Positions 7,074-15,829 of a stretch of DNA of 64,000 bases are shown piece by piece (the first letter of the stretch is position 1; each line of letters starts with the position of its first letter). Origin of the DNA: Microbacteriaceae bacterium (lineage in GTDB: Bacteria > Actinomycetota > Actinomycetes > Actinomycetales > Microbacteriaceae). Location of the stretch: NCBI GenBank assembly GCA_025464975.1, contig JAODMT010000024.1, positions 248,001 through 312,000 of the forward strand, read 5' to 3'. Made by a program: the position numbers and the translations under genes. Under the pieces are notes generated by a model, which was not told the DNA's origin, did not search any database, and saw only the letters and a list, made by a program, of their open reading frames with translations.

Positions 7074-8534
7074 TTACCAGCGGCCGCGATGCTCGGGTAC
7101 GAGACGGATGAGCGGCAGCGCGCAGACCAGGATGGCGGCGAAGACGAGGAACGACACCGCGAGCGTCTCGCCCTGATCCTGGCTGCGCGCGATGAGCGCT
7201 GTGGTGATGGAAACGCCCATGATCGCGCCCGACTGCCGGAACATCCCGCGAAGTCCCGCAATGCCGGCCAGGTGTTCTCGCGCGAGTTGCATCGTCGCGT
7301 TGTTCGACGCGGGAACCGCGAGGCCCATCCCGATTCCCGTCACCCCGCCGGCAAGCGACAGCCAGAGATACGGAGACATGGATGCCGGCATCAGCACCAT
7401 TGCGACGCTCCCGCCGGCGATGATCGCGAAGCCCACGATCATCGGCAGTCGATAACCCGTGCGGCGGAGCGCGAGAACGGCGAGACCGGCGACGCAGATC
7501 ATGCCGACGGCGCGGGCGGTGAGCAGCGTTCCCGCCTGCAGGATCGGAATGTGAAACCTGTCCTGTGCGTAGAGCGGCACGAGCGCTCCGAACCCGAGGG
7601 CGGCGCCACCGTAGAGGAAGTTGAGGAGGTTCATCACCCCAAAGCCGCGGCCGTGTAGCAGCCGCATCGGGATAAACGGGTCATCCGCATATCGCGTTCT
7701 GAGCAGAAAGAGCACGAGAGCGATCACCGCGATGACCTCCGGGCCGATGAACCCGAGGCTGAACACCGACGTGTCTCTGCCGCCGAGGTAGGTGATGCCG
7801 AACATGGCGGAGAGGATGAGCAAGCCGAGCAGCACGATGCCGGGTACGTCCACCCTCTTGCTGGGGCGCAAGGTGCCGCGTGGGATGAAGATCAGGCCGA
7901 GGGCGATGAGCAGGATGCCGATGGGCACGTTGACGAGAAAAATGCCGCGCCACGACCATCCGGTCACGAAGATGCCGCCCATGATCGGACCGACGATGCC
8001 GCCGATCGGGAAGATGCTCGTGAACATCCCGAGGGCGCGGTCACGGTTGCGCCCGAAGTGGTCGGCGACGATGCCGGTTGCCGACGGCATGAAGGCGCCG
8101 CCACCGATCGCCTGGATGGCGCGCAGGGCAACGAGCATGTAGATATTGGTCGCGAGGCCGCAACACAGCGATGCGACGGTGAAGACAACTGCCGCGGTCA
8201 TGAAGACCTTCTTGCGGCCGTACATATCGCTCAGCTTGCCGGCGAGCGGCATCACGAGGATCTGACCGAGCGCGTAGATGGTGATCGTCCAGCCGCTCCA
8301 CTCGATACCAGCATGAAGTTGGCGTTGGATCGTCGAGAGGGCCGTCGCCACGATCGTCTGGTCGACGGACGCCATGAACAGGCCCATCGCGACGATGAAG
8401 AAGACGAGACCTCGTCGGGGAAGCGGCTCGTCGTCGGCCGCGGGTCGCGCGGGGGCGGGAAGGTCGATCTCGCCCGTCATCGTCGACAATGGCTCCTCGG
8501 TGGGGCGCTTTCGACCAATGTTCAGGCGAGTCAT
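7074..8534 (-). CDS. MFS transporter, DHA2 (EmrB/QacA) 14-TMS family
   Basis: A 486-residue drug:H+ antiporter-type permease with 14 predicted helices. Helix 1 carries FMASVDQTIVATALSTI (motif D1), loop 2-3 carries GKLSDMYGRKK (motif A), and the motif C-like GGIVGPIMGG is in helix 5; together these define DHA2 exporters. It probably exports a toxic organic compound at the membrane. It is divergent from a MarR gene with a palindrome between them, so it is likely the MarR target. Starts at 8534 and 8480 are both possible. GAGGAG sits 12 bases before the latter; neither is decisive. Confidence 0.87.
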   Translation of the reverse strand: MTRLNIGRKRPTEEPLSTMTGEIDLPAPARPAADDEPLPRRGLVFFIVAMGLFMASVDQTIVATALSTIQRQLHAGIEWSGWTITIYALGQILVMPLAGKLSDMYGRKKVFMTAAVVFTVASLCCGLATNIYMLVALRAIQAIGGGAFMPSATGIVADHFGRNRDRALGMFTSIFPIGGIVGPIMGGIFVTGWSWRGIFLVNVPIGILLIALGLIFIPRGTLRPSKRVDVPGIVLLGLLILSAMFGITYLGGRDTSVFSLGFIGPEVIAVIALVLFLLRTRYADDPFIPMRLLHGRGFGVMNLLNFLYGGAALGFGALVPLYAQDRFHIPILQAGTLLTARAVGMICVAGLAVLALRRTGYRLPMIVGFAIIAGGSVAMVLMPASMSPYLWLSLAGGVTGIGMGLAVPASNNATMQLAREHLAGIAGLRGMFRQSGAIMGVSITTALIARSQDQGETLAVSFLVFAAILVCALPLIRLVPEHRGRW

Positions 8535-8605
8535 GCGGTGCGTAGACTTTCTGGATCGGGGGGCGTGCAAGCGGGCAACGGCACCGCCACGCCTTTCACA
8601 ATACA

Positions 8606-8623
8606 TTGCCTGCCGGCAAGCAA
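8606..8623. promoter_or_regulatory. MarR operator candidate
   Basis: TTGCCTGCCGGCAAGCAA is an 18-bp inverted repeat with one mismatched pair, lying between the divergent MFS and MarR genes. Size and position are typical of MarR operators that repress both promoters. Confidence 0.6.
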
Positions 8624-8656
8624 GTAAACTGGCGAGTGCGAGGCCGGAGGAGAAAA

Positions 8657-9100
8657 ATGGATGTCGATGTCGCAGCACGCCTCCGCGGCGTCATCAATAA
8701 GCTGTCTCGCCAGTTCAATGCTTCCGCGACCGGAGAGGGACTGACGCCGTCGCAGGCATCCGCTCTCGGACTCATCGCCTGGCGCGGACCGCTGAGCCTC
8801 GCGGAACTCGCGGACATCGAGGGACTCAACCCGACCATGGTGTCCCGAGTCGTCGGCAAGCTCGACGAGGCGGGGCTCGCCCGTCGCGTTCAGAACCCGC
8901 AGGACCTGCGCTCCGGCCTCGTCGACATCACCGAGGCGGGCGTGTCGATGCACGAGCGCATCAAGACCGAGCGTGGCAAGGTCGTCGCGGAATGTCTCGG
9001 CCGCCTGCCCGAGGCCGACCGCGAGGCAATCATCAATGTCCTGCCGGCGCTCGAGGCGCTCGCGGGTGCGCTCAGATCGGTGCCGGCGCCCCGCGAATAG
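8657..9100 (+). CDS. MarR family transcriptional regulator
   Basis: A 147-residue winged-helix protein. The recognition region is LSLAELADIEGLNPTMVSRVVGKLDEAGLARR (approximately residues 50-82), followed by the wing RSGLVDITEAG and a C-terminal dimerisation helix. Length and order match MarR. GGAGGAG four bases before the ATG fixes the start at 8657 and excludes the longer frame from 8606, which would run through the operator. It is probably an autoregulated repressor of the divergent DHA2 exporter and released by the exporter's substrate. Confidence 0.9.
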   Translation: MDVDVAARLRGVINKLSRQFNASATGEGLTPSQASALGLIAWRGPLSLAELADIEGLNPTMVSRVVGKLDEAGLARRVQNPQDLRSGLVDITEAGVSMHERIKTERGKVVAECLGRLPEADREAIINVLPALEALAGALRSVPAPRE

Positions 9101-9289
9101 TCGTCGTGTTCAGTGAGTTGAGTAGCGAGCGTCCGCATAGGTGCTGACTACAATGGACGGGGCGTCAGCCGATCACCGCGACCCGAACCGCGGGATTCAG
9201 CCCCGGCGTGCGGCTGCCCTCTCCCCACGAGCTGACCGACCCCCGTTGTCCGACCATGCGGCAGTCCCGTCGCCGAGAAGGTTCGCCGT

Positions 9290-10786
9290 ATGAATGCACC
9301 GTCCGAGTCGTTGCGCAATCGCATGCCGTCGATGCCGTCGATAGCCGTTCTCCGGTCGCCAAAGGCGTTGAGCGTCGAGGTGCTCGCCGGCGTCATAACC
9401 ACCCTGGCGTTGATTCCCGAAGTCATCTCGTTCTCGGTGATCGCCGGCGTCAAGCCGGAGGTGAGCCTTATCGCTTCGGTCATTCTCGCAATCACCATGT
9501 CCTTCCTCGGCGGCCGGCCGGCAATGGTCACTGCCGCAGCGGGCTCCGTCGCGCTCGTCGTCGCCCCACTCGTTAAGAGCCACGGCGTCGAATACCTGCT
9601 GCCGGCTGTGATCCTTGCCGGTCTGGTCCAGATCGTGTTCGGCGTCTCCGGACTCGCGCGGCTCATGCAATTCATCCCGAGATCGGTGATGATCGGTTTC
9701 GTCAACGCGCTCGCGATCCTGATCTTCATGGCGCAGATCCAGCATCTCGTCGGGGTGCCGTGGCTCGTGTATCCGTTATTCGTTGTCACGATCCTGATCG
9801 TCGTCGTGCTGCCCCGGCTCACCCGAGCCGTCCCCGCGGCACTGGTCGCCATCGTCGTGGTGACGGCGATCGTGATCGTCACGGGCATCACCGTCCCCAG
9901 CGTGGGCGACGACGGATCGATGTCGGGGGTGCTGCCCGGGCTGACACCATTCCTTGCGCCGATCAATCTGGAGACACTGCAGATCGTCTGGCCGACCGCA
10001 CTAAGCATCGCGTTCGTCGGATTGCTGGAGTCGCTCCTCACCGCCAAGGTGGTGGATGATCTCACGGGTACCGGGTCGTCCAAGGGCCGTGAGTCCTGGG
10101 CGCTCGGCGTGTCCAACCTGTTTGCTGGGTTCTTCGGGGGGATCGCCGGCTGCGCGATGATCGGCCAGACGATCGTCAACGTGAAGATCGGTGGCGCTCG
10201 TACCCGCATTTCGACTCTGGTCGCCGGAGCGACGCTGCTTCTCCTCGTCACTACCCTTAGCGGCGTCATGGCGCGAATACCGATGGTGGCGCTCGCCGCC
10301 GTGATGATGATTGTCGCCATCACCACAATGAATTGGGGCAGCGTGAACCCGATGTTGCTCAAGCGGATGCCCCTCTCCGAGACGATCGTGATGGTGGTGA
10401 CGGTGGCGGTCGTTGTTGCCACCGGCAACCTGGCAGTGGGCGTGGCGGCCGGAGTCGTCCTCGCCCTTGCTCTTTTCGCCCGAAGGGTTGCCCACCACCT
10501 TCGGGTCGATCGGGCCCTCGACGCCGCAGGGAGTTCCGTGCGCTACAACGTCCACGGTCCGCTGTTCTTCGGTAGCAGCAACACTCTGATCGACCGGTTC
10601 GCCTTCGCGCAGGATCCGAAGTCCGTCGTCATCGACATGACGCATGCACAGATCTGGGATGTATCGACCGTTGGGGTCCTCGACGCCATCGAACTGAAGT
10701 ACCGAGCCCAGGGGGCGGCAATCGTGTTGGAGGGCCTAGACGAGCGCAGTCACACGTTTCGTTCGCGCATCTCGGGTCATTTGTGA
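9290..10786 (+). CDS. SulP/SLC26 family anion transporter with STAS domain
   Basis: A 498-residue membrane carrier. The transmembrane domain (about residues 25-385) has the SulP features EVISFSVIAGV in helix 1, GGRPAMVTAAAGSVALVV around helices 3-4 and GLLESLLTAKVVDDLTG near helix 8. A cytoplasmic STAS domain follows from ~405 (VRYNVHGPLFFGSS, VVIDMTHAQIWDVST). The family moves sulfate, bicarbonate or dicarboxylates; no substrate can be chosen from sequence. GAGAAGG precedes the ATG. The 189-bp gap before it has a TACAAT -10-like hexamer at 9149-9154 without a good -35. Confidence 0.9.
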   Translation: MNAPSESLRNRMPSMPSIAVLRSPKALSVEVLAGVITTLALIPEVISFSVIAGVKPEVSLIASVILAITMSFLGGRPAMVTAAAGSVALVVAPLVKSHGVEYLLPAVILAGLVQIVFGVSGLARLMQFIPRSVMIGFVNALAILIFMAQIQHLVGVPWLVYPLFVVTILIVVVLPRLTRAVPAALVAIVVVTAIVIVTGITVPSVGDDGSMSGVLPGLTPFLAPINLETLQIVWPTALSIAFVGLLESLLTAKVVDDLTGTGSSKGRESWALGVSNLFAGFFGGIAGCAMIGQTIVNVKIGGARTRISTLVAGATLLLLVTTLSGVMARIPMVALAAVMMIVAITTMNWGSVNPMLLKRMPLSETIVMVVTVAVVVATGNLAVGVAAGVVLALALFARRVAHHLRVDRALDAAGSSVRYNVHGPLFFGSSNTLIDRFAFAQDPKSVVIDMTHAQIWDVSTVGVLDAIELKYRAQGAAIVLEGLDERSHTFRSRISGHL

Positions 10787-10821
10787 GTCCCATCCGGGGG
10801 CTAAGGGTGGTGACGCGGCCA

Positions 10822-11625
10822 TCAGCCCCCTGCTCGGGTGAATGGCACATGCTCTGTGTCCAGACGTGTTCGCGGGCCGTCGACGTCTCCGGGACTCGCT
10901 GAACGCCGGTCAGGAATGCGGCGAACCAGGAGGGTGATGCCCAGGGCGGCTACCCAGAGTCCCCAGACCGTGCTGCCGATCAGCCCGGCGAGGTCCCAGA
11001 CCGGGAACCCGGGAACGGCAGTGGCAAGGATGTCGCCCTGATTCAGCAGGTAAAGCAGGCTTACGGCGAGTCCGGAAAAGCCCAACCAACGAGGCAGCAC
11101 GCGAGTGCGCAGGATGATCACACTGATGGTGATCGACCAGGCAATGATGAGCAACTGGCCCAGATGCTCGCCGAGCAGGGCGCCGCCGAACTGGTGCTGG
11201 GCGGTCCAGGCGGCATCCACTGCCGCCTTGGTCGTCGCGTCTCCCGAGACGTAGGCCCGGGCGAGCGCCGGTACAACGAAGACCCAGCGCAGGAACCCGA
11301 CGAGGGAAAGCAGAACCGAGGCGGCTCCCGCATAAGTAGCTACCCGCAACGCCGAGTTATCCCGTAGGCGAAGAACGGCTGGGAGCAGCAGGACGGGAAC
11401 AGCGAGTATCCCGTAGGTCCAGGCGGTCGCAAACCAGATCCAGACCAAACCAGCGCCCCCGGCTGCGAAAGCGGGCAGCACCACGCTGGCGGGTTCCCGC
11501 AGAATGTCAGGCCAGCCGAACGCCACGGAAAGTGCTGTGGCGGCGCCGGCGAAACCGAGGGCCGCAACGGTGAAGAGCCCCCCGGTCGCTCGGCGAGCGG
11601 TAACGCCTCTACTCGTAGATGTCAT
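10822..11625 (-). CDS. DUF4386-like membrane protein
   Basis: A 267-residue protein with about six or seven hydrophobic segments and a conserved central soluble block, ATTKAAVDAAWTAQHQFGG followed by LLGEHLGQLL. This pattern resembles DUF4386 family proteins, which have no known function. The assignment is from memory of the family pattern. The start at 11625 removes a 62-residue low-complexity extension that would need a TTG start. The ribosome binding site is weak (GGAA). The gene converges on the SulP transporter; GGGGGCT/AGCCCCC arms at 10796-10830 could form a weak hairpin there, but no T tract is seen. Confidence 0.7.
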   Translation of the reverse strand: MTSTSRGVTARRATGGLFTVAALGFAGAATALSVAFGWPDILREPASVVLPAFAAGGAGLVWIWFATAWTYGILAVPVLLLPAVLRLRDNSALRVATYAGAASVLLSLVGFLRWVFVVPALARAYVSGDATTKAAVDAAWTAQHQFGGALLGEHLGQLLIIAWSITISVIILRTRVLPRWLGFSGLAVSLLYLLNQGDILATAVPGFPVWDLAGLIGSTVWGLWVAALGITLLVRRIPDRRSASPGDVDGPRTRLDTEHVPFTRAGG

Positions 11626-12079
11626 GATGGGTCGTTCCGGTCGAATGGGACCTGAATCACGCAGGTCCGGCGGCCTGAGTGCGAATATGCGCCATGCACG
11701 AGGACCGCGGTCGAGTGTGTTGTGCTCATTTCTCATCCTTCGTCTTGGGCCGGTCCCGCGGGGTTCCTTCGTCGATCGGAACGAGCCTTTCGGAATAGAG
11801 AGTGTCGACAATCAGGCGTGCCAACCGGGTGACACTTGGTAGGCGCGTCGAAAGGAACGGCACCGATCTCACGCGACGGGCGATCGCGGCGTGCGAATCG
11901 CGATGGGGGAATCGCGACGGCCAGCGCCGTGACGGCTGGCGGGAGCAGCGTGATTTAGCTAATTGCGCCGAACCTACTCCCGTGACAACGGCGCTGTCCA
12001 GACAAGCCGCTGCCGATTCCGATGGACTTCGCTGCGAGCGTGCCGCGATGCGCTAGATTCATCGCCCAAGGAGGGCATC
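11626..12079. other. 454-bp intergenic region without recognised gene
   Basis: This is the divergent space between the DUF4386-like and universal stress genes. No frame has a plausible start, codon bias and ribosome binding site together. A TAGATT -10-like hexamer at 12054-12059 lies just before the Usp ribosome binding site. A short direct repeat of AATCGCGA occurs near 11900-11920. No RNA gene, riboswitch or strong terminator was recognised. Confidence 0.5.
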
Positions 12080-12589
12080 ATGAGCGAACATCGCACGCCC
12101 CGAATCATCGTCGGCGTTTTCCCCGGGCAGCCGGAGTCGGTAATCCGGCACGCGGCCGTCTTCGCGGAGCGGTTCGGTGCGGAGTTGGTGTGCGCGTGGG
12201 CGGACAGCAGCAGGTACGTCACCGAGGAGGGTCCCGACGGCATCGTGGAGTCCATGCCGCTCGATCCCGACCTCGCGGATGTTGAGGATGCGGGGTTTCC
12301 CGAGGGATATGCCGCCGAAATCGGGAGGCTATTGGACCCGCTCGGCGTCACCTGGTCGACCCGCGACCTCGCCGGCCAGCCCGCCCGGGCGCTCGAACAC
12401 CTCAGCGCCGCGATCCAGCCGATCATGATCGTGGTCGGCAGCCGGCGGGCGAACGCGCGGGCGACGGTGCAAGAATTCTTCACGGGATCCGTTGCCTCCC
12501 ACCTGGCGCATCGGCAACGTCAACCGGTCGTCGTCATTCCGCTCACGCCGGTGGCTTCGGATGAGGAGTTGCCATGGAGGTTGGGGTGA
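12080..12589 (+). CDS. universal stress protein (UspA family)
   Basis: A 169-residue single-domain Usp protein with the alpha/beta pattern IIVGVFPGQPESVIRHAAVFAERFGAEL in part at the N-terminus and a C-terminal MIVVGSRRANARATVQEFFTGSVASHL in part. That last block resembles the ATP-binding G-x2-G-x9-G-S/T motif, with the first Gly followed by SRRA, so ATP binding is plausible but not certain. Usp proteins bind adenine nucleotides during stress or growth arrest. AAGGAGGG (12068-12074) gives a strong ribosome site. Two fluoride channel genes follow 65 bp downstream, so the three may form a stress operon. Confidence 0.85.
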   Translation: MSEHRTPRIIVGVFPGQPESVIRHAAVFAERFGAELVCAWADSSRYVTEEGPDGIVESMPLDPDLADVEDAGFPEGYAAEIGRLLDPLGVTWSTRDLAGQPARALEHLSAAIQPIMIVVGSRRANARATVQEFFTGSVASHLAHRQRQPVVVIPLTPVASDEELPWRLG

Positions 12590-12654
12590 GGGCAGTGTTA
12601 GTGTCTCGCCTCGCGCAGCGGGCCGAGAGCAATCAGTAAGGAACGCCTCATCGG

Positions 12655-13170
12655 ATGAGCATCCCCGACACACCGCCCGATCGCGAACTCAATAGTCAGG
12701 GGCCCGTTTCTCGCGCGACGGGCGCACCCGCTCGGCCGCCGCACCTTCGATGGCGCTATCTCGGGCTCGTGGCCCTCGGCGGGGTGGCCGGTACCGCGGC
12801 GCGCGAAGCGCTTAGTCTCACCGTTCCCTCTCTGGGCGGAGTGCCCGTGATCATTCTGGCGATCAACGTGGTCGGAGCCTTCGCGCTCGGCCTGCTGCTC
12901 GACTCGCTGATGCGGCGCGGAGCGGATGAGGGCACCCGCCGCGGTGTGCGCCTACTGGTGGGGACCGGGGTGTTGGGCGGATTCACCACCTACAGCGCGC
13001 TCGCGACCGGGACGAGTCTGCTGTTCACCGAGGGGCAACCGGCCGCCGGGATTGCGTACAGCCTCGCCACTGTTGTGCTCGGTGGGCTAGCGACCTTCGC
13101 CGGGATCGCGCTCGCGACCGCGGCACACCGCCCGCGTTCCGGCCCGGTGGCTCGAAAGCGACACGGATGA
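12655..13170 (+). CDS. crcB: fluoride channel subunit FluC/CrcB, first copy
   Basis: A 171-residue protein with a ~33-residue polar N-terminal extension, then four helices. GGVAGTAAREAL in the first helix, NVVGAFALGLLLDSL in the second and GVLGGFTTYSALATGTSLL in the third are the Fluc signatures: the conserved Asn, the GGxTTxS break that binds the central sodium, and the polar Phe/Ser track. Fluc proteins are dual-topology dimers that export fluoride passively. Here a second copy overlaps by four bases (ATGA), so the working channel is probably a heterodimer. TAAGGAA lies 11 bases upstream. No fluoride riboswitch was recognised. Confidence 0.92.
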   Translation: MSIPDTPPDRELNSQGPVSRATGAPARPPHLRWRYLGLVALGGVAGTAAREALSLTVPSLGGVPVIILAINVVGAFALGLLLDSLMRRGADEGTRRGVRLLVGTGVLGGFTTYSALATGTSLLFTEGQPAAGIAYSLATVVLGGLATFAGIALATAAHRPRSGPVARKRHG

Positions 13171-13544
13171 CCCCGCTCGCGTTCCTTCTCATTTCGATCG
13201 CCGGCGGGCTCGGTTCCGCCCTCCGCCTGCTGGTCGACGGCCTGGTCAAAGCGCGGCTGAAGATCAGGTTCCCGGTTGGTACGACGATAATCAACGTGAC
13301 CGGCTCTTTTCTGCTCGGGCTCATCACGGGACTGGCCACCGCCGCCGTGCTACCGGCCGAGTGGCAGCTCATCATCGGAACCGGGCTGCTCGGCGGCTAT
13401 ACGACTTTCAGCACCGCGAGCTTCGAGTCGGTGCGCCTCATCCAGGACCGCCGTTACGCCGCCGGACTGCTCAACAGTGTCGGAATGCTGGTCGCCGCCG
13501 TTGGTGCCGCTTTGCTCGGGCTATGGCTGGCTCGCCTGTTGTAG
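13167..13544 (+). CDS. crcB: fluoride channel subunit FluC/CrcB, second copy
   Basis: A 125-residue four-helix Fluc protein of the usual family length. GGLGSALRLLVDG in helix 1, INVTGSFLLGLITGL in helix 2 and TGLLGGYTTFSTASFE in helix 3 contain the channel Asn, the GGYTTFST motif and the Phe residues of the fluoride pore. Coupled to the upstream copy by ATGA, as in other actinobacteria and firmicutes that use antiparallel heterodimers. It sits in the plasma membrane. Confidence 0.94.
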   Translation: MTPLAFLLISIAGGLGSALRLLVDGLVKARLKIRFPVGTTIINVTGSFLLGLITGLATAAVLPAEWQLIIGTGLLGGYTTFSTASFESVRLIQDRRYAAGLLNSVGMLVAAVGAALLGLWLARLL

Positions 13545-13717
13545 CGGTGTCAGGTTCGCCTCGTGTGAGACGTCAGGGTGGGTTAGCGCCCTGAATTGGG
13601 GACAGACCGACCCAACCTCCGGCGACGCCAATTCGGTAGAGTGCAATGCAGATCATGTCGCACCGGCGATACCCCGAGGTCTTTCACTTTCCTGGTTTGG
13701 CCTGTGTAAGGAAGCGC

Positions 13718-13936
13718 ATGAGACAACCGGTTCGGATCGCCGTCACACTGCAGCGTCCAGATCTAGCCGTTCCGCCGGCAACCGTACTGCTGAGCATCAA
13801 CCAGTACGGCCAGCCTCCGGCATTGCTTCACGACCCGATCGATATCAGCGGCACGAAGGTTCACGGAATGTGGCTCGTGCAGGATCGAAGCCAGGCACTC
13901 CTTGCTGCCTACGATTTCCTCGAGCCCGGCACCTGA
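13718..13936 (+). CDS. possible 72-residue hypothetical protein
   Basis: A short frame with a good ribosome binding site, TAAGGAAG at 13707-13714, just before the ATG. The product (MRQPVRIAVTLQRPDL at the N-terminus) has no recognised domain, signal or membrane segment. An in-frame ATG at 13646 would lengthen it by 24 residues but lacks a site. It converges on the esterase gene with a 7-base gap. Real coding status is uncertain. Confidence 0.42.
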   Translation: MRQPVRIAVTLQRPDLAVPPATVLLSINQYGQPPALLHDPIDISGTKVHGMWLVQDRSQALLAAYDFLEPGT

Positions 13937-13943
13937 TCCAGCC

Positions 13944-14933
13944 CTAGCCAGCGATGGCAGGGGATGACTCCCGCACCAGGTCCGCGAGCCAGGCGGCCTG
14001 CCTAGTCCACTGAAGCGCCAGACCACCCTCGTGCTCATTGAACGGGTAGACCTCGATGTTTGCTTTCCCGCCGTAGTTGTTGTGGGCGGCGAACACGGTT
14101 GATGGCGGGCACACCGGGTCAAGCAACGCGACCGAGAAGAGCGCTGGAGCGGTGGCTCGCTTGGCGAATGTGACGCCATCGAAGTAGGAGAGCGTGTGAA
14201 ACGTCTGCTCCACGAGTTCGCGGTGCACCGAGAGGTAACGCACGATCTCGTAGTACGGACTCGTATTCGTCATCCCGACGGCGCGCTCGAAGTGACAGAG
14301 GAACGGAACATCCGGCATCACGGCGATCAGGTCGTCGACGAGCGCCGCCACGGCCAGGGCGATTCCTCCGCCCTGGCTAATGCCAGCCACCGCTATCCGA
14401 CTTGAGTCAACCCGGTCAAAGCCGCGGACCGCGTCGATGGCACGGACGGCGTCGGTGAAGACGCGGCGGTAGTAGTACGAGGATGGGTCATCGATTCCCC
14501 GGGTCATGAAGCCGGGAACCGCCGGGCCTGACCCGACCGGGTCTGGCGTGCCACCGCCGGCGCCCCACTCGCCGCCCTGCCCGCGGGTATCCACTAAGAA
14601 GTGCGCGTACCCGGCCGCGGACCAGGCCAGGCGCTCGTGCGGGAGCCCGCGGCCCCCGCCATAGCCAATGAACTCGACCACGACCGGCAGGTCGCCCTCG
14701 CCCTCGGGCAGCACGAACCAGCCCTTGATCGGGTCGCCGCCGTGCCCCGCGAACTCCACGTCGAAGACGTCGAAGCTCGACAGCAGCGAATCGACCCTCT
14801 GGATGCGCGGCGCCCAGTCCAGCGCCCGAGCCTCGGCGATGGTCGAGGTCCAGAACTCGTCGAAGTCAGCCGGTTCGCTCAGCGTGGGGCGGTAGGCGCG
14901 GAGCTCTTCGATCGAGAGGTCAAATCTGGGCAT
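13944..14933 (-). CDS. acetylxylan esterase / cephalosporin-C deacetylase family protein
   Basis: A 329-residue alpha/beta hydrolase of the AXE1 family, which has the usual length. It contains RGQGGEWG, the nucleophile elbow GISQGGG (Ser186), LLDPVCPPS carrying the acid Asp, and NEHEGG carrying the catalytic His. The family removes acetyl groups from xylo-oligosaccharides and related small esters; family members without a signal peptide, as here, act inside the cell on imported oligosaccharides. It lies on the same strand as the IclR gene, 54 bases after it, so it may belong to the same transcript, though a link to histidine use is not obvious. Confidence 0.9.
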   Translation of the reverse strand: MPRFDLSIEELRAYRPTLSEPADFDEFWTSTIAEARALDWAPRIQRVDSLLSSFDVFDVEFAGHGGDPIKGWFVLPEGEGDLPVVVEFIGYGGGRGLPHERLAWSAAGYAHFLVDTRGQGGEWGAGGGTPDPVGSGPAVPGFMTRGIDDPSSYYYRRVFTDAVRAIDAVRGFDRVDSSRIAVAGISQGGGIALAVAALVDDLIAVMPDVPFLCHFERAVGMTNTSPYYEIVRYLSVHRELVEQTFHTLSYFDGVTFAKRATAPALFSVALLDPVCPPSTVFAAHNNYGGKANIEVYPFNEHEGGLALQWTRQAAWLADLVRESSPAIAG

Positions 14934-14987
14934 GTGGTTATACCTGTTCTGCTCGGGGTCCCCCTAATCGTACTTTCCCGACCGTCG

Positions 14988-15767
14988 CTATCGGGCATCC
15001 GAACGCCCCCTGATCCGTCGCGACAGCTCGGCCGCGTAGGGGTGGATCTCGGCCGCAAGCTCGGCCCAACGCTCCGGTCCAATTGCGGAGCGGGAGAAGG
15101 TCACGGCGATGCCGGCGGCAGGCCAGCCAGCATGGTCCCGCACCACGACGGCCACCGAGGAGATGCCCTCGGTCACCTCTCCGTCCTCGGCGGCGAATCC
15201 GCTCGCCGCCGTCTCGTCCAGAATCCGGCGCAATTCGCTGTACCGGGTGATGGTGCTTAGGCGTTCCCGCGCCACGAAAGCGTCCCGATTCGGAAAGAGT
15301 GCGCGAACCTGAGACTTCGGCAGGGCGGCGAGCATCGCCCGGCCACTCGCGGTCAACTGGCTCGGCAGTCGCACCCCCACGTCGGTGACGAGGGTCGGTC
15401 GACGCGGGGCCCGCTCCTCGATGAGATAGAGCACGTCTCGGCCGTGGAGAACGGCGAGATGGGCGCTCTCGCCGATGTGGTCGACGAGCGAGGCGAGAAT
15501 CGGATGCCCAAGGCGCGTGAGTGGCTCCTGACGGGAAAACCCCGAACTGAGTTCGAACGCAGCGATGCCGATTCCGAATCGGCGCTCCTCGGGAAAATGC
15601 AGAACGAATCCGCTGTCCTCGAGCACCCCGAGCAACCGGTAGACCGTTGAGCGCGGCAGCTCGAGCGCGGTCGCGAGCGTGGACGCGGCGATGGGTCCGC
15701 GCTGGGCGGCGAGGTGCACCAGAATGCGGAGGGTGTTGCGCGAGGCCGGCACGTCGGTGTGTCTCAT
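14988..15767 (-). CDS. IclR family regulator, probable hut regulator
   Basis: A 259-residue IclR protein. The winged HTH is at residues ~20-65 (IAASTLATALELPRSTVYRLL) and the effector-binding GAF-like domain runs from ~80 to 250, including ASGRAMLAALP and EDGEVTEGISSVAVVVRD. It is divergent from hutH, so by position it most likely controls histidine catabolism, an inference supported by a perfect inverted repeat that overlaps its own start. The start at 15767 is chosen because the longer frame would overlap hutH. No clear ribosome site is present, so the transcript may be leaderless. Confidence 0.87.
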   Translation of the reverse strand: MRHTDVPASRNTLRILVHLAAQRGPIAASTLATALELPRSTVYRLLGVLEDSGFVLHFPEERRFGIGIAAFELSSGFSRQEPLTRLGHPILASLVDHIGESAHLAVLHGRDVLYLIEERAPRRPTLVTDVGVRLPSQLTASGRAMLAALPKSQVRALFPNRDAFVARERLSTITRYSELRRILDETAASGFAAEDGEVTEGISSVAVVVRDHAGWPAAGIAVTFSRSAIGPERWAELAAEIHPYAAELSRRIRGRSDAR

Positions 15768-15778
15768 ATCCGAGACAC
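15759..15778. promoter_or_regulatory. inverted repeat between iclR and hutH, likely IclR operator
   Basis: GTGTCTC (15759-15765) and GAGACAC (15772-15778) form perfect 7-bp arms around six bases, overlapping the regulator's start codon. This suggests autorepression and control of the divergent hut operon. Confidence 0.65.
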
Positions 15779-15829
15779 TAGCCCCCAAAGAGCGCCACAA
15801 TCGTCGCATTCGGGGAGTGAGATTGAGCC

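Noticed and set aside
9151-9293. Short Pro/Arg-rich frame ending at the SulP start
   Set aside because: No ribosome site, no conserved feature, and composition typical of chance frames in GC-rich DNA.
12590-12654. Fluoride riboswitch upstream of crcB
   Set aside because: The conserved core of the crcB motif was not found by eye here or before the Usp gene.
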